From OMSK01 sp902492995 (GTDB taxonomy: Bacteria; Bacillota_I; Bacilli_A; RF39; UBA660), in the NCBI GenBank assembly GCA_902492995.1, contig CABUNR010000040.1:1-7545 (forward strand): a DNA stretch of 7,545 bases. Direction: 5' to 3'. The notes beneath the pieces were generated by a model. It was given only the letters and a program-made list of their open reading frames with translations. It searched no databases and had not been told where the DNA came from. Made by a program: the position numbers and the translations under genes. Of this stretch, positions 1-5,956 are shown piece by piece (positions within the stretch are counted from its first letter, which is position 1; every line of letters starts with the position of its first letter).

Positions 1-57
1 TTTTACCACATTTTGGTTCTTTTTATTTAGTGTGAACTTTAAAGGTATTATAATCAT
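1..57 (-). CDS. Start of an unidentified protein, cut by the window edge
   Basis: An open frame starts with ATG at 57-55 and stays open to base 1, giving MIIIPLKFTLNKKNQNVVK. The start overlaps the TGA stop of the YtxH gene as ATGA. An AGAAGGAG Shine-Dalgarno lies inside the last YtxH codons, with four bases between GGAG and ATG. These signals are typical of the next cistron of a translationally coupled operon, so the gene is probably co-expressed with the lipoprotein/DUF948/YtxH genes. Nineteen residues are too few to recognise a family. The remaining doubt is that such a short open frame could arise by chance; the RBS and overlap argue against that. Confidence 0.55.
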   Translation of the reverse strand, partial: MIIIPLKFTLNKKNQNVVK

Positions 58-458
58 TTTTCTCCTTCTAATTTTTTTAAAACATCTTTTGTAACATCAA
101 TAGCTTTTTCTCTTACTGCTTCAGCAGCACTTTCTAGAACAGGTGTTCCTTTTTCAACAGCATAATTTACTAAATCTTCTGCTTTATTTTGAATATCTTT
201 TGCCTTCTTTTTAGCAATTTTTAAAACTTTTTCTTTATCTAAATCTTTTAATTCAGCTTTTATTTCTTCGATTTTACCTTCAATTGTTTCTTTTACTTCT
301 AAAGCATCAATATCCTTTGCTTTATTAATTAAATCTTCCATTTTTTGTTTTAATTCACGTCTTGTTTCACTACCTTTTTTAGGAGCAAATAAAATTCCAA
401 GTCCTGCTCCTATAGCCATACCTGCAAATAATTTTCCTAATCCTTTATTTTTACTCAT
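54..458 (-). CDS. YtxH-domain protein
   Basis: This is a 134-residue protein of the YtxH family, small Bacillota envelope/stress proteins of unknown biochemical function. Residues 6-25 form a glycine-rich hydrophobic segment (glycine zipper), followed by the family signature FAPKKGSETR at 24-33. The remainder is a Lys/Glu/Ala-rich helix likely to be a coiled coil. I chose the ATG at 458, giving MSKNKG. It has AAGGA ten bases upstream and the usual family N-terminus. An in-frame ATG at 467 (MILMSK) is also possible, with another AAGGA five bases upstream. The gene overlaps the upstream DUF948-like gene by 8 bases (ATGAGTAA) and the downstream frame by ATGA, so translation is probably coupled. 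In Bacillus subtilis a YtxG (DUF948)-YtxH pair is also adjacent, which supports the call. Confidence 0.88.
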   Translation of the reverse strand: MSKNKGLGKLFAGMAIGAGLGILFAPKKGSETRRELKQKMEDLINKAKDIDALEVKETIEGKIEEIKAELKDLDKEKVLKIAKKKAKDIQNKAEDLVNYAVEKGTPVLESAAEAVREKAIDVTKDVLKKLEGEK

Positions 459-744
459 CAATATCATTTCCTTCCTTTTTTCTTTTTATTTTCTTTTTAA
501 ATATAGATAAAACATTATAAGCAATGCCAACAAATTTAGCATTAACTCCAGATATTACATCATTTATTTTATCTACAGAATCGAACAAACAATCTATTTT
601 TTTTGATTTTTCATTAAGATCATCAATTAATTTATCTATTTTCTCTAATGTAAAGAAAACTCTAATTGATAGAAAAATCAATACTAATATTAAAACGCTT
701 CCTAGAGAATATAATATGATTTCAAAAAAACTTTGTGCATCCAT
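451..744 (-). CDS. DUF948-like (YtxG-type) membrane protein
   Basis: This 97-residue protein has one N-terminal transmembrane segment (about residues 7-30). A short amphipathic helical region with heptad-like hydrophobic spacing follows (EKIDKLIDDLNEKSKKIDCL...VDKINDVISGVNAK), and the tail is strongly basic then acidic (KKKIKRKKEGNDIDE). This is the layout of DUF948 proteins, which place a helical domain next to the membrane and are commonly encoded beside ytxH. The match is by architecture and neighbourhood rather than a diagnostic motif. The start codon overlaps the upstream stop by one base (TAATG), and GAGGG lies ten bases before the ATG, so translation is probably coupled to the charged-protein gene. 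The cytoplasmic helix is a plausible partner for the YtxH coiled coil (inference). Confidence 0.7.
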   Translation of the reverse strand: MDAQSFFEIILYSLGSVLILVLIFLSIRVFFTLEKIDKLIDDLNEKSKKIDCLFDSVDKINDVISGVNAKFVGIAYNVLSIFKKKIKRKKEGNDIDE

Positions 745-1655
745 TATTCATCATCCCTCTTTTCATACATAGAGTCAATCAAATTAAATAAATCACTTTC
801 TTCCATTTCATCATTATTATTCTCTTTTATTTCTTCTTTATTCACTATTTCTTCTTTATCTACATTTTCTTTATTTTTTTCTTCTTTATTTGGAATCATT
901 TCTTCTATTTCATCTAATTCCTCTAAAATATTATCTATTTTTCTTGATGTTACTTTTTCTTTATCAGGACTTACTGTATTTTTAATTATTTCATTTATTT
1001 CTTCTATTTGTTGTTTTTGTTTTTGTAATTCGCTAGATAAATCATCTTTTTCTATTTCTACATCTTTATTCTTATTTTCTCTTGTTTCTAACTCTTCAAA
1101 AATATCTATACTAGGATCCTCATTATTAGAAACTGTTATTGTATCCCCAACTAAATTTGATTCTAAATCATCTTCTAAAACGCCATATGCCTTATTTCTT
1201 ATATCATCTACAGTTACCTTATCACTTTTATGTGATACAACAATATCTTTTGTTGTTATATCATCTTTTTTATAGTTTTTATCTAAAATCCCATAAACTG
1301 GTGATATTATTGGAGATGGTTTAAATACTTTTTTATCCTCTTTTTTTATTTCTTGTTTTCTTCCTTGATAAAATTCTTTTAAATCAACTCTTTTTTCTCT
1401 TTTTTCTTCTAAGACTTTTGGCTTTTTTAAATCCTCAAAATCCTCATCAGAAAAATACAAATTTTTTTCTTCTTTTTTAGGTAACACTACTTCTTCTTTT
1501 TCTTCTTCAAGTAATAGTGCTGTCTCACGTCTTGCAGGAGCAATTTCTACTTTTCTTTCTTGTTTTTGTATTTCTCTTTTTGGTTCTTCTTTTCTAACAA
1601 TTGGCTCTTCTACTTCTTCTGTAAATAAATTTTTAACTTTTTCTAACAATCCCAT
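744..1655 (-). CDS. Highly charged, largely disordered protein with SPIISPVYG core motif
   Basis: I do not recognise a named family for this 303-residue protein. It starts with a short amphipathic helix (MGLLEKVKNLF) that could touch a membrane, as the N-terminus of SepF does; no other SepF feature is present. Residues 12-110 are rich in Glu/Lys and look disordered. An uncharged island at 111-128, FKPSPIISPVYGILDKNY, stands out. A second island at 150-165 contains AYGVLEDDLE, resembling VYGILDKNY. Residues 204-225 and 238-252 are likely coiled coil, and 256-286 is again Glu/Lys/Asn-rich. The C-terminus ends with a hydrophobic patch, DLFNLIDSMYEKRDDE, that looks like a peptide docking motif. 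There is no signal peptide or transmembrane segment. A good RBS (AGAGGTG) precedes the ATG, 13 bases after the lipoprotein stop. A scaffold or adaptor linking membrane partners is a plausible role (inference). Confidence 0.8.
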   Translation of the reverse strand: MGLLEKVKNLFTEEVEEPIVRKEEPKREIQKQERKVEIAPARRETALLLEEEKEEVVLPKKEEKNLYFSDEDFEDLKKPKVLEEKREKRVDLKEFYQGRKQEIKKEDKKVFKPSPIISPVYGILDKNYKKDDITTKDIVVSHKSDKVTVDDIRNKAYGVLEDDLESNLVGDTITVSNNEDPSIDIFEELETRENKNKDVEIEKDDLSSELQKQKQQIEEINEIIKNTVSPDKEKVTSRKIDNILEELDEIEEMIPNKEEKNKENVDKEEIVNKEEIKENNNDEMEESDLFNLIDSMYEKRDDE

Positions 1656-1668
1656 ATTTTCACCTCTT

Positions 1669-2262
1669 TTAGTTTTGTGTACCTAAAACATTCTTATCTA
1701 TTTTTGCTTTTGCTCTAAACTTATCATATTGTTCTTCTTTATTAGTAAAATAATCATCATTTAACATAAGTTCAATTATATTATCGTTAAATTTTACAGT
1801 TGATAATATATAAGATGCATCTAATACTACTTTTTTAATATCATCTTTTTTTACGATTGCTTCTATTTTAGAATAATTATAAAAGAAATCTATTTTATAT
1901 TTATCACCTATTTTATTTATTTCTAAATACCCTTTTTTATTACCATCAATTAATTTAGAATAATATGCTTTTGGATTTTCTTCATAATTAACTTCTGTTT
2001 TGTAAAAATAACTAACAGCATCAATATAAAGATAATAATAATTACCATTTGAATATAACTTATCATTTAAATCACTTGTATCAATATAAGTTACACCTCT
2101 TGGAACATAATATTTATATCCTTTTCCAACTCTATTATAAAGAGTATTATCTTTAGATAATATAACACTTGTAATATTATCAATACTTTTTGTATCTATT
2201 CTAACAACAGTACAACCTGTAAATAACAATAAACCAAAAAGTAGAATAGTTATTTTCTTCAT
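1669..2262 (-). CDS. Small putative lipoprotein of unknown function
   Basis: This 197-residue protein has a lipoprotein signal peptide: MKK, a hydrophobic stretch LLFGLLLF, then TG-Cys17 as the lipidation site. Phe at the -3 position is less usual than Leu, but the rest of the lipobox is normal. After processing, the protein would sit on the outer face of the cytoplasmic membrane. The mature part is rich in Tyr, Asn, Lys and Asp, with alternating beta-like segments (NGNYYYLYIDAVSYFYK, GDKYKIDFFYNYSKIEAIVKKDD), suggesting a mainly beta extracytoplasmic domain. No enzyme motif is visible. GGTG lies six bases before the ATG. The gene is first in an operon with the charged protein, DUF948-like and YtxH genes, behind an extended -10 promoter. 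Its membership suggests a structural or sensing envelope role (inference). Confidence 0.85.
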   Translation of the reverse strand: MKKITILLFGLLLFTGCTVVRIDTKSIDNITSVILSKDNTLYNRVGKGYKYYVPRGVTYIDTSDLNDKLYSNGNYYYLYIDAVSYFYKTEVNYEENPKAYYSKLIDGNKKGYLEINKIGDKYKIDFFYNYSKIEAIVKKDDIKKVVLDASYILSTVKFNDNIIELMLNDDYFTNKEEQYDKFRAKAKIDKNVLGTQN

Positions 2263-2282
2263 AAATCACCACTCTTACTAAG

Positions 2283-2291
2283 ATTATAGCA
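2283..2291 (-). promoter_or_regulatory. Extended -10 promoter of the lipoprotein operon
   Basis: Reading the minus strand, TGCTATAAT (TATAAT at 2288-2283) is a perfect extended -10 element, 20 bases upstream of the lipoprotein start codon. The -35 position holds only T-runs and has no good match to TTGACA, as is common for extended -10 promoters. It should drive the whole lipoprotein to YtxH operon. Confidence 0.6.
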
Positions 2292-2300
2292 AATATTTTT

Positions 2301-2343
2301 TACACAAAAAAGTTTTTTTTATAATTTTTTATTTTATTGTGTA
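2301..2343. repeat. Inverted repeat upstream of the lipoprotein promoter
   Basis: TACACAA (2301-2307) and TTGTGTA (2337-2343) form a perfect 7-bp inverted repeat with 29 bases between. It extends to about 11 pairs if one bulged base is allowed. It lies between the trmB stop and the -10 of the lipoprotein operon, covering the -35 region. No U-run follows on either strand, so it is not a convincing terminator. It could be an operator or a chance A/T-rich hairpin. Confidence 0.3.
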
Positions 2344-2355
2344 TAAAAATGTAAA

Positions 2356-2985
2356 CTATTTTTCTATTTCTATTTTATATATAGGAAATCCCATATTTTT
2401 AAATTTTGTTTCATATTCTGTTTCTATATTATCTATATTTTCATCTTTTTCTAAATCAAGTGAAATACTTTTAATTTTATATCCATAATCTGTATATGAA
2501 ATAACAGAATATTCAAATAATTTTCTATTGTCTGTTTTCATTATTATTTTGTTTTTATCTTTAAATATTAAATCATATTTTTTTAGAAAATTACTACTAC
2601 TAAGTCTTCTTTTTTCATGTCTTGCTTTAGGCCAAGGATCTGAAAAATTTAAATAAATTAAATCAATTTCTTTAAAAAAGATATCAAGTATATTATTAGC
2701 ATCTAATCTTATTAATTTTAAATTAGGTAGTTCTAAGTTGTCAAGTTTTTCTATAGCTCTTACTATTACACTATCATATTTTTCTATTCCAATAAAATTA
2801 ATATTTGGATATTTTATTGCATTATTTATTATAAAATTTCCTTTCCCCATTCCTATTTCAATATATATAGGATTATTATTTTTAAAAAGTTCTTTATATC
2901 TTCCCTTAAATTTAGATGGTTCTAAAATTAAATATTTAGACATTTCTACACGTTCTTTAGCATTCTTTACATGTTTTAATCTCAT
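2356..2985 (-). CDS. trmB: tRNA (guanine-N7-)-methyltransferase TrmB
   Basis: TrmB transfers a methyl group from S-adenosylmethionine to N7 of G46 in the variable loop of tRNAs, in the cytoplasm. The 209-residue length fits the family (about 210 in Bacilli). Family motifs appear in order: the SAM-binding loop EIGMGKGNF at 43-51, the Asp/Glu after strand 2 (GIEKYD, 66-71), RLDANN at 93-98, the hallmark DPWPKARHEKRRL at 116-128, KTDN at 150-153, and TEYETKF at 189-195 (normally the TxYE.KF substrate motif). All key residues are present, so it should be active. GGTGG lies four bases upstream of the ATG. The gene is monocistronic as far as I can see, with its own extended -10 promoter and another promoter beyond its stop. 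A housekeeping gene with no sign of transfer. Confidence 0.97.
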   Translation of the reverse strand: MRLKHVKNAKERVEMSKYLILEPSKFKGRYKELFKNNNPIYIEIGMGKGNFIINNAIKYPNINFIGIEKYDSVIVRAIEKLDNLELPNLKLIRLDANNILDIFFKEIDLIYLNFSDPWPKARHEKRRLSSSNFLKKYDLIFKDKNKIIMKTDNRKLFEYSVISYTDYGYKIKSISLDLEKDENIDNIETEYETKFKNMGFPIYKIEIEK

Positions 2986-3000
2986 ATTACCACCATAAGT

Positions 3001-3009
3001 ATTATAACA
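3001..3009 (-). promoter_or_regulatory. Extended -10 promoter of trmB
   Basis: On the minus strand TGTTATAAT (TATAAT at 3006-3001) is a perfect extended -10 element, 15 bases upstream of the trmB ATG. The implied transcript has a very short leader containing only the GGTGG ribosome binding site. No good -35 hexamer is seen at 16-18 bases spacing. Confidence 0.55.
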
Positions 3010-3054
3010 TATTTTTATTTAAATAGGTAGTTTATAAATAAATTAGTTTACGAC

Positions 3055-3080
3055 AAAAAAAACTTTTTAAAAAGTTTTTT
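3055..3080 (-). terminator. A/T palindrome, possible terminator at the end of the 126-residue gene
   Basis: AAAAAACTTTTT (3057-3068) and AAAAAGTTTTTT (3069-3080) form a perfect 24-bp palindrome that overlaps the TAA stop at 3067-3069. On the minus-strand transcript the 3' arm runs straight into a U8 tract. With only one G-C pair per arm, the hairpin is weak for an intrinsic terminator, but its position between a stop codon and the trmB promoter fits. Confidence 0.4.
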
Positions 3081-3447
3081 GTTTTATATATTTTTCTAAA
3101 TAAAAATCTTCTGTTTCTCTAAGTGAATGCCCTTCTTTTATATAACTTAAACATGAGGCAAATCTTTCTTCATCAAATTCATCAAATATAAATCTTGGAT
3201 ATTTTTCTCTTCTTACTAAAAGTAATTCGTAAAATTCTTTTATAATATGATTTATTTCTCTATTGCATTCTATACTTTCATACTTACTATGAAATAATAT
3301 TACTTTTTTTAAGTGTGTTCTATATTTAAATAAATTTAATTTATTTAAGACCTCTTTATCATTAGTATTAAGTTTAGAAAAATCGCAACAAGCATTAATA
3401 TCTTTATTTAATTTTTCAAGTTCCATTTCATATTGTAAATCTATCAT
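3067..3447 (-). CDS. Hypothetical 126-residue helical protein
   Basis: I do not recognise this protein. It is soluble, mostly helical and rich in Glu, Lys, Leu and Phe/Tyr, with no signal peptide or membrane segment. It contains Cys at 20, 21, 61 and 99, but not in a clear metal-binding pattern. Two stretches look like a folded core: LFKYRTHLKKVILFHSKYES at about 39-58 and KYPRFIFDEFDEERFASCLS at about 82-101, followed by GHSLRETEDFYLEKY, which has the look of a short helix-turn-helix but lacks a diagnostic signature. The start is well supported by GAAGGGGG upstream. A near-consensus promoter precedes it and a palindrome closes it, so it is a single-gene unit between leuS and trmB. That makes it a real gene despite the unknown role. 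Confidence 0.78.
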   Translation of the reverse strand: MIDLQYEMELEKLNKDINACCDFSKLNTNDKEVLNKLNLFKYRTHLKKVILFHSKYESIECNREINHIIKEFYELLLVRREKYPRFIFDEFDEERFASCLSYIKEGHSLRETEDFYLEKYIKQKTF

Positions 3448-3478
3448 GTTATCCCCCTTCTTTTTAAAAGCAAGAACT

Positions 3479-3507
3479 ATATTATCAAATATAGATTACA
3501 AAGTCAA
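3479..3507 (-). promoter_or_regulatory. Strong sigma-A promoter of the 126-residue gene
   Basis: On the minus strand TTGACT (3507-3502) is separated by exactly 17 bases from TAATAT (3484-3479), and TGA directly precedes the -10, giving an extended -10 as well. This is the best -35/-10 pair in the window. It lies just past the leuS terminator and about 32 bases before the start codon. Confidence 0.75.
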
Positions 3508-3514
3508 TAAAATT

Positions 3515-3540
3515 AAAAAAATAAATAGAATTTCTATTTA
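3515..3540 (-). terminator. Intrinsic terminator of leuS
   Basis: Minus-strand RNA folds TAAATAGAA / TTCTATTTA (nine-base arms, 3540-3522, one central base; realistically a 7-bp stem with a 5-base loop), followed by seven U residues (3521-3515) and further U-rich sequence. The 5' arm begins with the leuS TAA stop codon itself. It ends the membrane protein-leuS operon. Confidence 0.65.
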
Positions 3541-5955
3541 TTTTATAACAATATTAACTAATTTTTTAGGTACTACAATAATTTTAACTATTTCCTTTCC
3601 TTCAAGATATGTCTTTACATTATCTATTTTTTTTGCAAGATTTTCCATTTCTTCTTTTGATGTATCAATATCTACTGTTATTTTACCTCTTACTTTGCCA
3701 TTTACTTGTACAACCATCTCATATGTATCATTTATAAGTTTATTAGCATCATATATAGGCCAACTTGATTTACAAATTACTTCTCCTAATTTATATTCTT
3801 CATTTAACTCTTCTGTTATATGAGGCGCAATTGGATTTAACAATAATAATAATATTCTATAATCTTTATTAGAAATTTCATCTTGACGTTCAAGTTCATT
3901 TAATAAAATCATTAAAGCTGAAACTGCTGTATTATATTTTATATTTTCTAAATCTTCAGTAACCTTTTTAATTGTTTGATTCATTAATATTTCTGTACTT
4001 TTTCCATATTCTAAAGATCCATTTAATTTATCACCAAGTTTTATAATTCTTTCAAGGAATTTGCTACATCCTCTTAAAGAGTCTGTACTCCAAGAAGCAT
4101 CCATTTGATAATCTCCTATAAACATTTCATATACTCTTAAAGTATCTGCCCCATATTCATTTACAATATCATCAGGATTTATAACATTTCCTTTACTTTT
4201 ACTCATTTTTTCCCCATTAGAGCCTAAAATCATACCATGTGATACACGAGTCCAAATCATTTCTTTATTTGGTACTAATCCTATATTATATAAAAATTGT
4301 ACCCAAAATCTTGCATATAATAAGTGACGTGCTGTATGTTCCATTCCACCATTATACCAATCAACACGATTCCAATATTTCATAGCATCCATACTAGCAA
4401 ATTCGTGGGTATTATGAGCATCCATAAATCTTAGGAAATACCAACTAGATCCAGCCCATTGTGGCATTGTATCAGTTTCACGTTTAGCATCTCCACCACA
4501 TTTTGGACATTTACAATTTACCCAGTCTGTTATTTTAGCAAGTGGGCTTTCTCCATTTATAGTAGGTTCATATTCTGCTACATCTGGAAGTAATAATGGT
4601 AAATCTTCTTCATTCATTGGAACCCATCCACATTTAGGACAGTCAATCATTGGTATTGGCTCTCCCCAGAATCTTTGACGTGAGAATATCCAATCACGCA
4701 TTTTATAATTATTAACACGTCTTGCTATTTTTTTATTTACCAATTTTTCTGTTATTTTTTCTTTTGCTTCTTCTACTGTAAGTCCTGTAAATTCTTCTGA
4801 ATTAATTAATTTGCATCCTTTACCTAAATAATCTTTTTTTTCAAATGCATGTTCTGTTGTATCCATACCATCTATTACTTGAATCATAGGAATATTGTGT
4901 TCTTTAGCATACAAGAAATCTCTCTCATCATGACTTGGCACTGCCATTACAGCTCCTGTACCATAATCTCCAAGTACAAAATCACCTAAATAAATTGGTA
5001 CTTCTTCTCCATTAATTGGATTAATAGCTTTTATGCCCTTTATTAAGCATCCAGATTTTTCTTTATTAAGTTCTGTTCTATCCATTGTTGATTTTTTCTT
5101 AGTTTCTTCTATATACTTATTTACTTCATCTTTATTTTCTACTCTATCCATTAATTCTTTAATTAATTTACCATCAGGTGCGATTACAAAGAATGTAATT
5201 CCATATACTGTTTCTATACATGTTGTAAATATAGAAAATTTCCCTCCACCTTTTATATCTACATCTAGTTCTACTCCAGTACTTTTTCCTATCCAATTAA
5301 TTTGTCCTAACTTAACTCTTTCTTTAAAATTTGTATCATCAAGTCCTTTAAGTAAATCTTCTGAATAAGAAGCCATCTTAAGCATCCATTGTGATTTTTC
5401 TTTTTGTTCTACTTGTGTTCCACATCTTTCACATACTCCACCTGCAGCATCTTCATTTGATAAAACTGTTTTACATTTTGGACACCAATTTACTTTAACA
5501 TAATCTTTATATGCCATATTATGTTTATAAAATTGTAAAAATTGCCATTGTGTCCATTTATAATATTCTGGATCTGTTGTTGAAAATTCTCTTGACCAAT
5601 CAAATGAAAATCCAAGTGATTTCATTTGAGCTTTAAAGTTTTTAATATTTTCTTTTACGGCATCTTTAGGATGGATATGATTTTTTATTGCATATTGTTC
5701 AGCTGGTGAACCAAATGCATCAAATCCCATTGGATATAACACATTATATCCTTGCATACGCATTTTTCTTGCAATAGCGTCTTGTGCTGTATAACTTCTA
5801 ACGTGTCCAACATGTAGTCCTGCTCCACTAGGATATGGAAATTCTACTAATATATAATAAGGATTTTTGCCTTCATTTTTTACTTCAAATGTTTTATTTT
5901 CTTCCCAATATTTTTGCCATTTTTTTTCTATTTTTTTAAAATCATATTCTTTCAT
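3538..5955 (-). CDS. leuS: Leucyl-tRNA synthetase, with variant editing site
   Basis: LeuRS charges tRNALeu with leucine. The 805 residues match bacterial LeuRS (B. subtilis about 804). In order: class I HIGH motif HVGH at 48-51; zinc knuckle Cys158/161 and Cys175/178; WIGKS at 221-225; CP1 editing domain at about 225-415 with GTGAVMAVPSHDERD (332-346) intact; a second Cys set at 439/442 and 483/486 as in clostridial enzymes; TDTMPQWAGSSWY at 494-506; KMSKS at 583-587; anticodon-binding helices; and the C-terminal VVQVNGKVRGK. The threonine-rich editing segment reads TTCIET (244-249) where TTRPDT is usual, so Arg-Pro-Asp is replaced by Cys-Ile-Glu. Synthesis looks normal; editing may be altered. 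AGAGGA precedes the ATG, one base after the upstream stop. A leucine T-box leads the operon. Confidence 0.98.
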   Translation of the reverse strand: MKEYDFKKIEKKWQKYWEENKTFEVKNEGKNPYYILVEFPYPSGAGLHVGHVRSYTAQDAIARKMRMQGYNVLYPMGFDAFGSPAEQYAIKNHIHPKDAVKENIKNFKAQMKSLGFSFDWSREFSTTDPEYYKWTQWQFLQFYKHNMAYKDYVKVNWCPKCKTVLSNEDAAGGVCERCGTQVEQKEKSQWMLKMASYSEDLLKGLDDTNFKERVKLGQINWIGKSTGVELDVDIKGGGKFSIFTTCIETVYGITFFVIAPDGKLIKELMDRVENKDEVNKYIEETKKKSTMDRTELNKEKSGCLIKGIKAINPINGEEVPIYLGDFVLGDYGTGAVMAVPSHDERDFLYAKEHNIPMIQVIDGMDTTEHAFEKKDYLGKGCKLINSEEFTGLTVEEAKEKITEKLVNKKIARRVNNYKMRDWIFSRQRFWGEPIPMIDCPKCGWVPMNEEDLPLLLPDVAEYEPTINGESPLAKITDWVNCKCPKCGGDAKRETDTMPQWAGSSWYFLRFMDAHNTHEFASMDAMKYWNRVDWYNGGMEHTARHLLYARFWVQFLYNIGLVPNKEMIWTRVSHGMILGSNGEKMSKSKGNVINPDDIVNEYGADTLRVYEMFIGDYQMDASWSTDSLRGCSKFLERIIKLGDKLNGSLEYGKSTEILMNQTIKKVTEDLENIKYNTAVSALMILLNELERQDEISNKDYRILLLLLNPIAPHITEELNEEYKLGEVICKSSWPIYDANKLINDTYEMVVQVNGKVRGKITVDIDTSKEEMENLAKKIDNVKTYLEGKEIVKIIVVPKKLVNIVIK

Positions 5956-5956
5956 T

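Noticed and set aside
5..17. ACCA/TGGT hairpin near the left edge as a terminator
   Set aside because: The stem has only four pairs and on the minus strand is followed by A residues; the segment is better explained as the start of another gene.
54..56. TGA read as tryptophan, as in Mycoplasma
   Set aside because: The frame meets TAA two codons later, and the many tryptophans of LeuRS use TGG, so TGA is best read as a stop.
524..1324. Plus-strand open frames at 524-772, 733-1275 and 1139-1324
   Set aside because: They lie opposite the DUF948-like and charged-protein genes, and their Ser/Leu/Phe-rich translations are what Glu/Lys-rich codons give when read backwards. No ribosome binding sites or family features were seen.
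2738..2998. Plus-strand open frame opposite trmB
   Set aside because: It is fully antisense to a clear trmB gene and ends in its promoter region; the hydrophobic translation mirrors the A/T-rich codons.
3446..3823. Plus-strand open frame across the leuS end
   Set aside because: It crosses the leuS terminator and lies antisense to the conserved LeuRS C-terminus, with no supporting start signal.
5033..5368. Plus-strand open frame inside leuS
   Set aside because: It is antisense to the LeuRS editing domain, whose conserved motifs are on the minus strand.
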